From Blastopirellula marina (GTDB lineage Bacteria > Planctomycetota > Planctomycetia > Pirellulales > Thermoguttaceae), in assembly GCA_020721965.1 (NCBI GenBank), contig DYLS01000026.1, positions 1 to 47,900 of the forward strand: a DNA stretch of 47,900 nucleotides, in the 5' to 3' direction. Each line of letters begins with the position of its first letter. Position 1 is the first letter of the stretch. The position numbers were made by a program, and so were the translations under genes. A model generated the notes under the pieces. The model was given only the letters and a program-made list of their open reading frames with translations. It was not told the DNA's origin and made no database searches. Shown one piece after another: positions 8,717-17,202 of the stretch.

Positions 8717-10243
8717 TTGAATTCCGCCGATCAACCTTCTGGAGGGGACAGTCGCGAGATCAACCCGCTGGAGGCCGCCCGTCGCGAAAAAATGCGGCGT
8801 TTGGAGGAGATGGGCATCGATCCGTGGGGACATCGTTTCGACGGCCACCAATCGATCGCCGACATCCGCTCCCGAGAAGGCGAAATCGAGACGGTTCAGC
8901 CGGGCGATTGCGCCGTCGGCCATCCGCCCGAGCTTCGCGGACCACGCGTTCGTGCGGCCGGCCGGGTGATGCTCCTCCGCCGGTCCGGAAAAATCATGTT
9001 CCTCGACCTCCGCGACTGGTCCGCCAAAATCCAAATCCTGATCGGCAAGGCCCAGGTCGGCGAGGCAGACTGGCAGCTCGCCCAGTGCGTTGACCTCGGC
9101 GACCTGCTGGGCGTGGACGGCGAACTCAAACGGACGAAGACGGGGGAGCTGACGATCTTCGCCGACAGTTTGACCTTCCTGACCAAGTCGATCGAGACCC
9201 CGCCCGAGAAATGGCACGGCTTGACCGATCCAGAACTCCGCAACCGCATGCGCTATTTGGACCTGGCCTATACCGACGGCGTAATGCAGCGGTTTTTGCG
9301 GCGGACCAAGATCGTACAATCGGTCCGCCAAACCCTAGCGGAGGACGGTTTCGTGGAGGTGGAAGGCCCAACGCTGCATACCGTGGCAGGCGGGGCCGCG
9401 GCTCGACCGTTCATCACGCACCACAACGCCCTCGACATGGACCTCTTTCTCAGGATCGCCCTGGAGCTGCATCTGAAACGGCTCCTGGTAGGCGGCATCG
9501 AGAGAGTTTACGAACTGGGTCGCGTCTATCGCAACGAGGGCATCAGCCCCCGCCACAATCCCGAATTCACCATGCTCGAGGCCTATCAGGCCTACGGCGA
9601 TTACCAGACCATGATGGACCTCACGGAGCGGCTCATTGTCCGTGCCATCCAGGCGACCGGCCAACCGCTGCAATTGCCCTGGGGCGAAGCCACCATCGAC
9701 TTTACGCCCCCCTTTGCGCGTCGTCGCTACGACGATTTGCTGCGGGAATACCTGGAACTCGACCCGGACGATCCGGCCGCCCTCCAGGATTGTGCGCGGA
9801 AACGCGGTCTGGAGGTGGGTTTCAAACACCCCGACGTGCTGAAAAATAAGCTGTTCGAGGAATGCGTCCAGCCGCATCTGACCGGCCCGATCTTCGTGAT
9901 GGATTACCCGGCATCGATTTGCCCGCTGACAAAGCGAAAACGCGAAGCGCCGGGAATCGCCGAACGATTCGAGCTTTTTGTGCAGGGGATGGAGCTGGCC
10001 AATGCATACACCGAGTTAAACGACCCCGACCTGCAAGAGAAGCTTTTCGACATGCAGTTGGAGGGTCTTCCGGAAGAGGAGTCCATGGCCAGGATGGATC
10101 GCGATTTTCTCCGCGCCATGCGCTATGGAATGCCACCGGCGGGGGGGTTGGGAATTGGTATTGACCGCTTGGTCATGCTTCTTACAAACTGTCAGAGCAT
10201 TCGCGAAGTGATTCTGTTTCCGCTCTACCGCCCCGAGGCATAG
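8717..10243 (+). CDS. lysS: Lysyl-tRNA synthetase, class II
   Basis: 508 residues. It charges tRNA-Lys in the cytoplasm. The start is TTG 8717; GAGGAG (8704-8709) lies 7 nt upstream and nothing better is nearby. An N-terminal OB-fold anticodon domain (about 70-190: VRAAGRVMLLRRSGKIMFLD) is followed by the class II catalytic core. The motif 2 region is YRNEGISPRHNPEFTMLEAY, and motif 3 is GLGIGIDRLVMLLT close to the C-terminus. HTVAGGAAARPFITHHNALD and ELANAYTELNDP are LysRS-specific blocks. Length is normal. It is followed by a 21-bp array and a LolC-like gene, with no sign of an operon. Confidence 0.95.
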   Translation: MNSADQPSGGDSREINPLEAARREKMRRLEEMGIDPWGHRFDGHQSIADIRSREGEIETVQPGDCAVGHPPELRGPRVRAAGRVMLLRRSGKIMFLDLRDWSAKIQILIGKAQVGEADWQLAQCVDLGDLLGVDGELKRTKTGELTIFADSLTFLTKSIETPPEKWHGLTDPELRNRMRYLDLAYTDGVMQRFLRRTKIVQSVRQTLAEDGFVEVEGPTLHTVAGGAAARPFITHHNALDMDLFLRIALELHLKRLLVGGIERVYELGRVYRNEGISPRHNPEFTMLEAYQAYGDYQTMMDLTERLIVRAIQATGQPLQLPWGEATIDFTPPFARRRYDDLLREYLELDPDDPAALQDCARKRGLEVGFKHPDVLKNKLFEECVQPHLTGPIFVMDYPASICPLTKRKREAPGIAERFELFVQGMELANAYTELNDPDLQEKLFDMQLEGLPEEESMARMDRDFLRAMRYGMPPAGGLGIGIDRLVMLLTNCQSIREVILFPLYRPEA

Positions 10244-10298
10244 CCGCGCGACAGTTCCTTCGTCGAGGTCACCGTTTTGGCGAAGGCCCGCTTCCCCA

Positions 10299-10361
10299 AG
10301 AGGCACCTTTCGCGACAGAAGAGGCATCTTTCGAGAGAGAAGAGGCCCCTTTCGAGACAGA
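10299..10361. repeat. Three 21-bp tandem repeats downstream of lysS
   Basis: Units at 10299-10319, 10320-10340 and 10341-10361, consensus AGAGGCACCTTTCGAGACAG plus A, with few mismatches between units. It lies between the lysS stop and the site AGGGAGGA (10417-10424) of the next gene. Confidence 0.85.
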
Positions 10362-10434
10362 ATGTGCGGAGCCGCCAGACCTTGCGGCGATACATCCGCT
10401 CCTGGAAGCGTGGGTCAGGGAGGACCGATCCGCA

Positions 10435-12066
10435 ATGTATGTCTTGATGCTTTGCTGGCGGTACTTACGGACTCGCTATATCGCTCTGGCGTCCATCATC
10501 AGCGTGATGCTCGGCGTGGCTACGATGATCGTGGTGAACAGCGTCATGCTGGGCTTTGCGCACGAAATGGAGAATCGCCTCCACGGCATCCTTTCCGACA
10601 TCATCTTCCAGTCGCGGAGCCTGGAGGGCTTTCCCGACGCCCAGTGGCACATGGAGCAGATCCGTAACGTTGCGGGGGATGACATCGAGGCCATGACGCC
10701 CACGGTCGTCGTCCCCGCGATGGTGAATCTCCAGGTCGGCGAGCAATGGGTCACCCGGCCCGTCCAGCTCATTGGCATCGACGCGGCGACCCAGGGCCGT
10801 GTCAGCGACTTTGGGCAATACCTGCAACATCCCGAGAATCGGCGGCAATTGAGCTTCGCGCTGCGTGACGGCGGCTACGACGTCCGTGATCACCAGGGTG
10901 GCACGGAGGCACCCCCGCGTCCCGAGATGGCCGATGCCGGATGGAAGCATCGCCGTCAGATGGCCCAGCTCCGCAAGATCATGCGGGATATCGAATCCCC
11001 TCGGGTGGAGAGCCGCCTCCCGGCTGCCCCACAACGCGGCGCCATGGCGGCCGACTCCCCTGGCGGCGGAGGGATACCGGCCAGCTCGGAGCAAGGGGGA
11101 GATTCGGCCGGTTCCACGGAAAATCTGCCGAGCGATGCCATCCCCACCAACCCTTTTGCCCGATTCGGTCCCCGCCAGGAGGACTACGTTCCCGCTTTTG
11201 ATCCGGCGGTGTCTCAATATACGGGCATCGTGCTGGGAATCGGTTTGGCGACCTATCGCAAAGATGGCCGCGACCGCTTCTTGATCCTGCCGGGCGATGA
11301 CGTCACCGTTACCTTCCCTACCGCCGGCTCGCCCCCGCGAATCCACCGCGACAACTTCACGGTGGTCGATTTCTACGAAAGCAAGATGAGCGAGTACGAT
11401 TCCAATTTCGCCTTCGTCCCCATCGAGACGCTTCAGCGGTTGCGGGGGATGATCGATCCTGCCACGGGCCGCAGCTACGTGAATGCGATCAGTATCAAGC
11501 TCAAGCCGGGCCGCGACATGAACGCGGTTCGGGACCGGCTCCGTGCGGCCTTTGCCCCACAATACTACTCCATCGACACGTGGCGCGACAACCAGGGCGC
11601 GTTGCTGGCTGCCGTGCACATGGAAACCGCCATCCTCAACGTCCTGCTCTTCCTCATCATTTGCGTGGCCGGATTCGGCATCCTGGCGATCTTCTTCATG
11701 ATTGTGGTCGAGAAGACCCGAGACATCGGCATCCTCAAATCTCTCGGGGCGTCTTCCTCCGGCGTGATGAGCATCTTTCTAGGCTACGGCTTATTGCTGG
11801 GTCTGGTCGGCTCCGGCGTGGGCCTCGTGATGGGCCTGCTGTTCGTCCATTACATCAACGAGATCGCGGACATCCTGGGGCGCCTGACCGGCCGTCCCGT
11901 CTTCGACCCCGACATCTATTACTTCTACAAAATCCCGGCTATCGTGGATCCGTTCACGGTAGCGTGGATCGTCGGTGGGGCCTTGGCTATCGCGGTACTG
12001 GCGGGGATTCTTCCTGCTCTCCGGGCCGCGCGGTTACACCCAGTGGAGGCACTGCGATATGAATAG
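10435..12066 (+). CDS. FtsX/LolC-like ABC transporter permease
   Basis: 543 residues, inner membrane. One N-terminal membrane helix (about 17-40) is followed by a large extracytoplasmic domain and three C-terminal helices (about 400-425, 450-480, 500-525), the MacB/LolC/LolE topology. VEKTRDIGILKSLGAS just after the second helix is the conserved FtsX-fold coupling motif, and the C-terminus ARLHPVEALRYE is typical. Residues about 145-240 are a polar, low-complexity insert in the periplasmic domain. AGGGAGGA lies 10 nt before ATG 10435. Its last 8 bases overlap the start of the ATPase gene, so the two are almost certainly one transporter. By family this is lipoprotein release or export; the substrate is not shown by the sequence. 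Confidence 0.88.
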   Translation: MYVLMLCWRYLRTRYIALASIISVMLGVATMIVVNSVMLGFAHEMENRLHGILSDIIFQSRSLEGFPDAQWHMEQIRNVAGDDIEAMTPTVVVPAMVNLQVGEQWVTRPVQLIGIDAATQGRVSDFGQYLQHPENRRQLSFALRDGGYDVRDHQGGTEAPPRPEMADAGWKHRRQMAQLRKIMRDIESPRVESRLPAAPQRGAMAADSPGGGGIPASSEQGGDSAGSTENLPSDAIPTNPFARFGPRQEDYVPAFDPAVSQYTGIVLGIGLATYRKDGRDRFLILPGDDVTVTFPTAGSPPRIHRDNFTVVDFYESKMSEYDSNFAFVPIETLQRLRGMIDPATGRSYVNAISIKLKPGRDMNAVRDRLRAAFAPQYYSIDTWRDNQGALLAAVHMETAILNVLLFLIICVAGFGILAIFFMIVVEKTRDIGILKSLGASSSGVMSIFLGYGLLLGLVGSGVGLVMGLLFVHYINEIADILGRLTGRPVFDPDIYYFYKIPAIVDPFTVAWIVGGALAIAVLAGILPALRAARLHPVEALRYE

Positions 12067-13069
12067 AGCACTCACCGCGCGCCGCGATACGGACCACGGC
12101 GTGGCCCCATCGAGCCGCCACGCTTCCCTGCCCCCGGCGGCGTGCCCTGGCGAAGGCGAGTCGCCTGCCGTGGACCGCCCTATCGACGACCCATTCCACG
12201 TCGAGGAACACCCTTCCACGGATCAAGACCCTTTTCTCTCGAATCCGTTGTCGTCCGAGTCCTCCCCGGGGGCTGCCGGGGCTTTGCCCTCTGGGTCATC
12301 CGAGCGGCGGATGGCCCTGCTCCCGGCCTCGGCATCGACAGGGGGTAAAACCGCCCGCCCCGCCCCGCCGCGATCCGAGCCGCAACTTCGTATCTGCGGC
12401 TTGATCAAGGCCTACCGCAAGGCCGCCGTGGAAATCCCGGTCCTCCGCGGCGTGGACCTGGAAATCCGTCACGGCGAGTTCCTCGCGATCGTCGGACAAA
12501 GCGGATCGGGGAAAAGCACGCTGCTGCATTTGTTGGGGCTGCTGGACCGTCCCGATGAGGGGGATATCCGGCTCTCTGAGACACGCATTGACGATCTACC
12601 GCCCGCCAAACGCGATCGGCTGCGGAATCAGTGCTTCGGGATGGTTTTCCAGTTTTATCACCTTTTGCCGGAGCTGACCGCCCTGGAAAACGTGCTGGTA
12701 CCGGCTCTCATCGCGACGAATCCCATCACGGGATTGCGGCAGCGGGCAGCCTTGCGGCGCCGAGCCACGGAGCTTTTGGAGTTGATGGGCCTGTCGCACC
12801 GCTTGCGGCACCGCCCACGCGAACTGTCCGGCGGGGAGATGCAGCGGACGGCCATTGCCCGAGCACTGATGAATCGCCCTCAAATCCTCCTGGCGGACGA
12901 ACCCACGGGCAACCTGGATCAGGTGACCGGCCAGGAAATCTTGAAAACGCTGCGAACCTTGAATGATGTCGAAAACCTCACTATAGTCATGGTTACGCAC
13001 GATCCCACGATCGCGGCGCTGACAGACCGCGCCGTGCGCCTCCATGAAGGCCGGATCGTCCCGGCCTAG
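12059..13069 (+). CDS. LolD-like ABC transporter ATPase with long N-terminal extension
   Basis: 336 residues. ATG 12059 overlaps the permease stop by 8 nt, and GGAGG (12044-12048) lies 10 nt upstream, suggesting translational coupling. Residues 1-110 are low-complexity (Ser/Pro/Asp-rich), with no domain visible. The ATPase domain follows: LRICGLIKAYRK, Walker A GQSGSGKST (146-154), Q-loop MVFQFYHLLPELTALENV, signature LSGGEMQR, Walker B ILLADEPTGNLD, and switch MVTHD. This is the LolD/MacB class energising the permease at 10435-12066. The extension is absent from ordinary LolD (about 230 residues). An internal start just before the ATPase domain cannot be excluded, but no Shine-Dalgarno site was noticed there. 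Confidence 0.88.
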   Translation: MNRALTARRDTDHGVAPSSRHASLPPAACPGEGESPAVDRPIDDPFHVEEHPSTDQDPFLSNPLSSESSPGAAGALPSGSSERRMALLPASASTGGKTARPAPPRSEPQLRICGLIKAYRKAAVEIPVLRGVDLEIRHGEFLAIVGQSGSGKSTLLHLLGLLDRPDEGDIRLSETRIDDLPPAKRDRLRNQCFGMVFQFYHLLPELTALENVLVPALIATNPITGLRQRAALRRRATELLELMGLSHRLRHRPRELSGGEMQRTAIARALMNRPQILLADEPTGNLDQVTGQEILKTLRTLNDVENLTIVMVTHDPTIAALTDRAVRLHEGRIVPA

Positions 13070-13213
13070 CTATCTGGACCAGGGATCGCTACAGCGCTGG
13101 CTTGGAGTCCCAAGCCGCGTTTTCATTGGGCGGTAGTAGCTTTGCGGCCCGGCAAACCGGCTAGCAATACGCAACACCAACGTTGAAAAATCGAGAAGGA
13201 TGGAACTCGCGGA

Positions 13214-14080
13214 ATGGCTCTCAAAGTCTTCATCAGCGGCAAATTCTACGATAAAGATGACGCCAAGATCAGCGTTTTCGACCACGGTCTCCTCTACGGC
13301 GATGGCGTCTTCGAGGGCATCCGCAGCTATGCCGGCAAAGTCTTCCGCATGCGGCAGCATCTGGATCGGCTCTGGGATTCCGCCAAGGCCATCTGGCTCA
13401 CCATCCCCATGACCAAGGAGGAAATGGCCGCGGCGATCGAGGAAACCTTGCGCCTCAATGGTATCGAAGACGGTTACATCCGCGTGGTCGTGACCCGCGG
13501 CGCTGGAACCTTGGGCTTGGATCCCAACCGATGCAGCGATCCCCGGGTAATCATCATCACAGATCACATCTCCCTCTATCCCAAGGAGTTATATGAAAAA
13601 GGCCTGGAGCTAATTACCGTCAGCACCATTCGCAATCACCCCGCGGCCCTCAGCCCCCGGATCAAATCCCTGAACTACCTCAACAACATCCTGGCAAAGA
13701 TTGAAGGGCTTCAGGCGGGTTGCATCGAGGCCTTGATGCTCAATCACAAGGGCGAGGTCGCGGAGTGCACGGGCGACAATATCTTCCTCGTCAGGAGGGG
13801 AGACCTGCTCACCCCACCCAAGGAAGCCGGGATCCTGGAGGGCATCACCCGCGAGGCCGTGATCGAGCTGGCAGGCGAGTCGGGCATCACCGTCCGCGAA
13901 ATCCCGCTCACCAAGCACGATGTGTATATCGCCGACGAATGCTTTTTGACGGGCACGGCGGCGGAGATCGTCCCCGTCGTCAAAGTGGACAGTCGCCCGA
14001 TCCAGGACGGCACACCTGGCCCCATCACGCGGGACCTGATGGCCCGCTTTCATCGCCTGACCCGAAACCACTGCACGTGA
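13214..14080 (+). CDS. ilvE: Branched-chain amino acid aminotransferase (fold IV)
   Basis: 288 residues, cytoplasmic, PLP-dependent. It interconverts Leu/Ile/Val and their 2-oxo acids with glutamate/2-oxoglutarate. The N-terminus has ISVFDHGLLYGDGVFEGIR; the Schiff-base lysine is K151 in PRIKSLNYLNNILAK; GEVAECTGDNIFLV, TREAVIELA and ECFLTGTAAEIVPVV are the PLP-phosphate and substrate-binding blocks. The start is ATG 13214, with AAGGA about 12 nt upstream. A D-amino-acid or aminodeoxychorismate relative is possible within the fold, but the EGITREAV and FLTGTAAEI motifs favour IlvE. Confidence 0.9.
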   Translation: MALKVFISGKFYDKDDAKISVFDHGLLYGDGVFEGIRSYAGKVFRMRQHLDRLWDSAKAIWLTIPMTKEEMAAAIEETLRLNGIEDGYIRVVVTRGAGTLGLDPNRCSDPRVIIITDHISLYPKELYEKGLELITVSTIRNHPAALSPRIKSLNYLNNILAKIEGLQAGCIEALMLNHKGEVAECTGDNIFLVRRGDLLTPPKEAGILEGITREAVIELAGESGITVREIPLTKHDVYIADECFLTGTAAEIVPVVKVDSRPIQDGTPGPITRDLMARFHRLTRNHCT

Positions 14081-14094
14081 TTCGCACTCCAGCG

Positions 14095-14216
14095 CCGCGT
14101 GGTTTGTTGGGTTCAACGGCACCTTATGGTGAGGGGGCAATCTTGGGGTAATGCGACATAACGCCTCGCAACCCATCCCGCGCACGTCATGCGACCAGGC
14201 GGTCTCCGCTCTGTAA
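14095..14216 (+). repeat. 3'-flank repeat, copy 2
   Basis: It starts about 15 bp after the ilvE stop. It contains TTGTTGGGTTCAACGGC, GGGGTAATGCGACATAACG and CGCACGTCATGCGACCAGGC, ending near CCGCTCTGTAA. It aligns with the copies at 24460 and 38692, with one insertion. Boundaries are approximate. Confidence 0.6.
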
Positions 14217-14333
14217 CGCGCTTGACCCCGCTCGCGCCTCTGACCCCACGGCGGACCGGGGTGTCGCGGCGAGTCCAGCGATCGACGGGACTGGTCGGGT
14301 CTCAAGAAAACGCGGGAAAGAAAATTGCGGAGC

Positions 14334-14361
14334 TTGCCGCCGACTGCTGACCGATTATAAT
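14334..14361 (+). promoter_or_regulatory. Promoter-like site, 590 bp upstream of the HTH gene
   Basis: TTGCCG (14334-14339), 16 bp, TATAAT (14356-14361), in a GC-rich setting. The distance to the next gene (14948) is long. It may drive the HTH gene through a long leader, a small RNA, or nothing. Confidence 0.35.
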
Positions 14362-14947
14362 CAAGGTGTGGGGTAAGCCGCTTCTCCAATCGACTCCCCA
14401 CCATTATGTAAGGGCAATTCGCAGCATATTATCCCATGCTCCGGACGGCCTCACGCTTGTGGGTGCCATCCGAGCCGCCTCCGCTTTTTCGGTCTCCGGC
14501 GAACCGCAATCGCCGACGCCATAAACGGTTTTTTTGGTTACGACAGAATCGGCTCAAAGGTTTGCATTGCGGTGGAGGTTTGGTCGAGTTCGCGCGAGGG
14601 AAGACGTTTGCCGGCAGTGATCGTCCGCGTTACTGTCATTCTCGAACCTGATTCTATTCTCTCTGTGTTATCCGCTGCCGTCTGAGTGAATCGCTCTCAT
14701 TAGCGCGTCCTGGCTGTTCGAGTCGCATGGAATGCGTCCTCCCGGTGTATCGGTCAAAAACGAGGCTATGCGTCGGGAAGGTTCGCGATCCCGCCTCCTC
14801 CCACTGCTGCCGGCAGTACCGGACAGCCGTGCCTGTCGGGAAGTGGTCTTCGCCAGATAACAAGCTCTCATGGCGTTAGACTCAGCTTCCTCTCGCTCTC
14901 TTCTGGCATTGCCGGGGTGATCGCCACTTCGGCAAAAGGAGGGATTT

Positions 14948-15517
14948 ATGCGCCTCCTCGACTCTGTGATGTCGGGCAACGCGGTCTCGCCCCCCATCGT
15001 CTCGCGTGTGATCGCCGCCCAGACGCCTTGCCGCACGAATGATTCCCAACGACCGAATGATTCCGCGACCCAACCGGCCGTTCGTCTCCACCGCCTGGCC
15101 GAGGTGCGTCTCCGCCAAGGTGTCACCCTACGGACGATGGCTCGCCGGATGAACGTGGACATCCGCACCGTGCGACGGGAAGAAGACCCCACGAACGATT
15201 TGCCGCTGTCGGTCATCTACCGCTGGCAAAAGGCCCTGGAGGTCCCCGTAGCCGAGCTGTTCTCGGACATCGAGGAGCCTCTGTCTGGCCCGGTGCTCAA
15301 GCGGGCAAGGATGCTGCGGTTGATGAAAACCACCATGTCGATCTTGCGCCGGACACGGCAACGGTCGGTTCGCATCCTGGCCCAAATGCTGGCTGAACAA
15401 CTGATCGAGATCATGCCGGAACTGAAAGACGTGAATGCGTGGCATTCCCGAGGCAGGCGCCCTAAGCAGGCGAAGATCGGCCGAGCGGCGATCCGACGCT
15501 ACCGTTTTCGAGCCTAG
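14948..15517 (+). CDS. XRE-like helix-turn-helix protein
   Basis: 189 residues. ATG 14948 follows AAGGAGG by about 5 nt, a very strong site. After about 45 variable residues comes a lambda-repressor-like domain: RLHRLAEVRLRQGVTLRTMARRMN (helices 1-2), then VDIRTVRREEDPTNDLPLSVIYRWQKALEVPVAELF, matching the XRE pattern. The rest (LKRARMLRLMKTTMSILRRTRQRSVRILAQMLAEQLIEIMPEL) is a long basic helical region with a basic tail. It is likely a DNA-binding regulator whose target is unknown. Its stop codon TAG (15515-15517) is part of a CGAGCCTAGCG repeat unit that recurs downstream. Confidence 0.85.
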   Translation: MRLLDSVMSGNAVSPPIVSRVIAAQTPCRTNDSQRPNDSATQPAVRLHRLAEVRLRQGVTLRTMARRMNVDIRTVRREEDPTNDLPLSVIYRWQKALEVPVAELFSDIEEPLSGPVLKRARMLRLMKTTMSILRRTRQRSVRILAQMLAEQLIEIMPELKDVNAWHSRGRRPKQAKIGRAAIRRYRFRA

Positions 15518-15637
15518 CGATTTTCGACCCGGCGACCTACTCTCATTGCACACGTCCATCGAGGCATAACATATAGCGTTGACAGCGACTTCCAGTCGCA
15601 ACATAGAGTGGTGTGCAATGGCGGTAGGGCACCCCAA

Positions 15638-15729
15638 TTTTCGAGCCTAGCGTTTTAGAGCCTAGCGATCTTGAATCCCAGGGCTTTTCAGTTCTAGCGA
15701 TTCGAAGCCTAGCGAATTTGAAGCCTAGC
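15638..15729. repeat. 15-bp tandem array (AGCCTAGCG units)
   Basis: About six degenerate units of mostly 15 bp, such as TTTTCGAGCCTAGCG, TTTTAGAGCCTAGCG, ATTCGAAGCCTAGCG. Isolated units also occur at 15505-15519 (over the HTH stop) and 15968-16012 (over the dehydrogenase stop). The unit supplies a TAG stop in both directions through its near-palindrome AGCCTAGC. Confidence 0.8.
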
Positions 15730-15967
15730 CCAAACTTCCCCCCCGCGAAATAGGGGGATGCTAATTGCAAGTTGTTGCAAGACAATGCTTTACGTCAATT
15801 GAGCACCCCGATTCTCTCACTGTTTTCTGAGTACAAGGCGAATCGCGCAAGTCATTACAAGGCAAGAACTTACGAAAAACCATTACATGACTACGGCAAG
15901 TAGCGCAAATCAACAGAAAGTCGTTACGCAGTAATGATTTACGTAAAAATACGTCCAGGAAGTTTGG
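15730..15967 (+). mobile_element. CCAAACTTCC-ended element, copy 1 (238 bp)
   Basis: Ends CCAAACTTCC (15730-15739) and GGAAGTTTGG (15958-15967) are perfect 10-bp inverted repeats. CCTAG occurs on both sides (15724-15728 and 15968-15972), but the flanking array also contains this sequence, so it is weak proof of target duplication. It is AT-rich inside. It aligns almost end to end with the inverted copy at 26397-26633: shared blocks include TTGAGCACCC, GTTTTCTG, AAGGCG.ATCGCG and CCATT.CATGA. No ORF; not assigned to a known family. Confidence 0.75.
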
Positions 15968-15968
15968 C

Positions 15969-16811
15969 CTAGCGGTCTCGGAGCCGCCCGCTTTTGGAGC
16001 CTAGTGCTGTGCCTCGGCGGGCGGGCGATTGAGAGGCAGCGGCGGTCTGGGCCACCAACGACATATCCTTGGCTCCTAGTGCCAGGCGAAACAGTGGCTC
16101 ACGGTGCTCCCCGCTCAACAAGTGCCGGCCGTAGCCTTGATAGATGAAACAGTCGAAAAAGAAATCCGTGATCGTCTCGAAAAAGACCTGCGGAGGGAGG
16201 CCGCTCTTTTCCACGAACGCAAAGGCCTCCCCCAACGATTCGACCACGGTCGCGAGCAGGAAATTGGAGGCCAGTTTGGCCACGTGGGCGGCCTCGGGGG
16301 CCTCTCCTAGCTCCAGGACCTTCCGGCTGATGCACGCGAGGATCGGCCGGACGGTATCCCTCGCGGAGTTCGGCCCGGAAACATAGAACGTCTGGCGTTT
16401 GGCGGCAACCGTGTCGGGACGACCCATCACCGGGCAGGCCAGGTAAGTCCCCCCTTGCTCACGGTGCCGGGCGGCCAGTTCAGCCGCGGTCTTCGGCGAG
16501 ATCGTACTCATCGAGACATGCAGCCCCTCACGCCCCAGCCGGCGAAAGAGTGTCCCGTCAGCAAACAGACTTTGCAGGGCGGCGTCGTCCGAAACGCATG
16601 TCATGACAACTCCGCTGGGGGGGACGGCATCCGCAGGCGTCTCGGCACGAATCGCCCCCAACTTCACCAGCGGCTCCGCCTTCGCCGCGGTCCGGTTGTA
16701 GACGCGGACGGTGTAGCCTTCCGCCAGCCAATTGGCGACCATGGCAGCGCCCATCTGACCGATGCCGATAAACCCGAGCGAACGCGATTGCGGACCTGCC
16801 AAGTCATTCAC
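15969..16811 (-). CDS. NAD(P)-dependent beta-hydroxyacid dehydrogenase family protein, C-terminus shortened
   Basis: 280 residues. The start is GTG 16811, because GGAGGAGGT lies about 6 nt upstream; the frame continues to 16931, but that stretch is tandem repeat. Rossmann motif GFIGIGQMGAAMVANWLAEG is followed by YNRTAAKAEPLVKLGA, CVSDDAALQ, SMSTISPKTAAELA and PVMGRPDTVAAKR, with the catalytic lysine in HVAKLASNFLL. This places it with 3-hydroxyisobutyrate/tartronate-semialdehyde reductases and GLYR1-like enzymes; substrate unknown. After the conserved KDMSLV block only about 25 residues remain, ending GSKSGRLRDR, which is encoded by the AGCCTAGCG repeat. Relatives such as E. coli GarR have roughly 30 residues more. 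It may be functional or decaying. Confidence 0.82.
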   Translation of the reverse strand: MNDLAGPQSRSLGFIGIGQMGAAMVANWLAEGYTVRVYNRTAAKAEPLVKLGAIRAETPADAVPPSGVVMTCVSDDAALQSLFADGTLFRRLGREGLHVSMSTISPKTAAELAARHREQGGTYLACPVMGRPDTVAAKRQTFYVSGPNSARDTVRPILACISRKVLELGEAPEAAHVAKLASNFLLATVVESLGEAFAFVEKSGLPPQVFFETITDFFFDCFIYQGYGRHLLSGEHREPLFRLALGAKDMSLVAQTAAASQSPARRGTALGSKSGRLRDR

Positions 16812-17202
16812 CGGACCACCTCCTCCCCCTGCCAAGAAGCCTGCACGTCCATCTGCCGGGAAATCTGCGTGCCTATCCGTAAGAAAGCCTACCCGTACCG
16901 TAAGAAAGCCTACCCGCAGAAAATCCGCCACGAAAGGCTATCCGCCAAGAGAGCTGTGAGCTGAGACCACGCCACGCCGGGGGGCTGGGCACGGCTGTGC
17001 GTGAGGCGAGAGACCCCGGTGCCGTCCGCCCAAGATGTCAGGCAACACCGCGTCTGGGCGGCTGACTTTGCCCGACGCTATTTTCGGCCCCGATCCCGCG
17101 ATTGAAAACCCCGACCGCACGGCGAAGGCTGAACGCTGCCCAGCAAGCCGTCCGACCCAGCCCGATGGCAACCCCCGCTGGCCCGGCGAGAAGTAGGGCC
17201 GC
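16812..17202. other. Gap upstream of the dehydrogenase: 21-bp repeats, nothing else recognised
   Basis: It contains the direct repeats at 16877-16918 with degraded neighbours on both sides (16826-16935), then GC-rich sequence to the end of the metallophosphoesterase gene. No terminator or gene was seen. Confidence 0.6.
16877..16918. repeat. Two near-identical 21-bp repeats
   Basis: Units CCGTAAGAAAGCCTACCCGT plus A/C at 16877-16897 and 16898-16918 differ at one base. Read as protein on the minus strand they would give VGFLT repeats ahead of the dehydrogenase, but they lie upstream of its Shine-Dalgarno site. Confidence 0.85.

Larger units (their letters stand above)
14081..14947. other. Gap after ilvE: 3'-flank repeat, promoter-like site, otherwise empty
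   Basis: This 867-bp gap contains the 3'-flank repeat (about 14095-14216) and a promoter-like pair at 14334-14361. Frames at 14436-14651 (+) and 14654-15216 (-) have no protein-like pattern, and the latter is mostly the shadow of the HTH gene. An unannotated RNA could start near 14368. Confidence 0.55.
15518..15968. other. Gap between convergent genes: tandem array split by a 238-bp element
   Basis: The gap consists of a 15-bp array (15638-15729), the CCAAACTTCC element (15730-15967), and the remainder of the array, which continues into the end of the dehydrogenase gene. No gene and no clear terminator was seen. Confidence 0.75.

Noticed and set aside
8499-8720. 73-codon frame upstream of lysS
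   Set aside because: It has one hydrophobic stretch but no ribosome site, and it runs into the lysS start region.
14654-15216. Minus-strand frames opposite the HTH gene
   Set aside because: Shadows of the HTH gene, which has a near-perfect Shine-Dalgarno site and an HTH pattern.
15505-16012. Possible CRISPR-like array
   Set aside because: Units are about 15 bp and directly adjacent, with no unique spacers of constant length and no cas genes. The same applies to the arrays at 10299 and 38911.
16812-16931. N-terminal extension of the dehydrogenase with VGFLT repeats
   Set aside because: It is translated tandem repeat; GGAGGAGGT before GTG 16811 marks the start.
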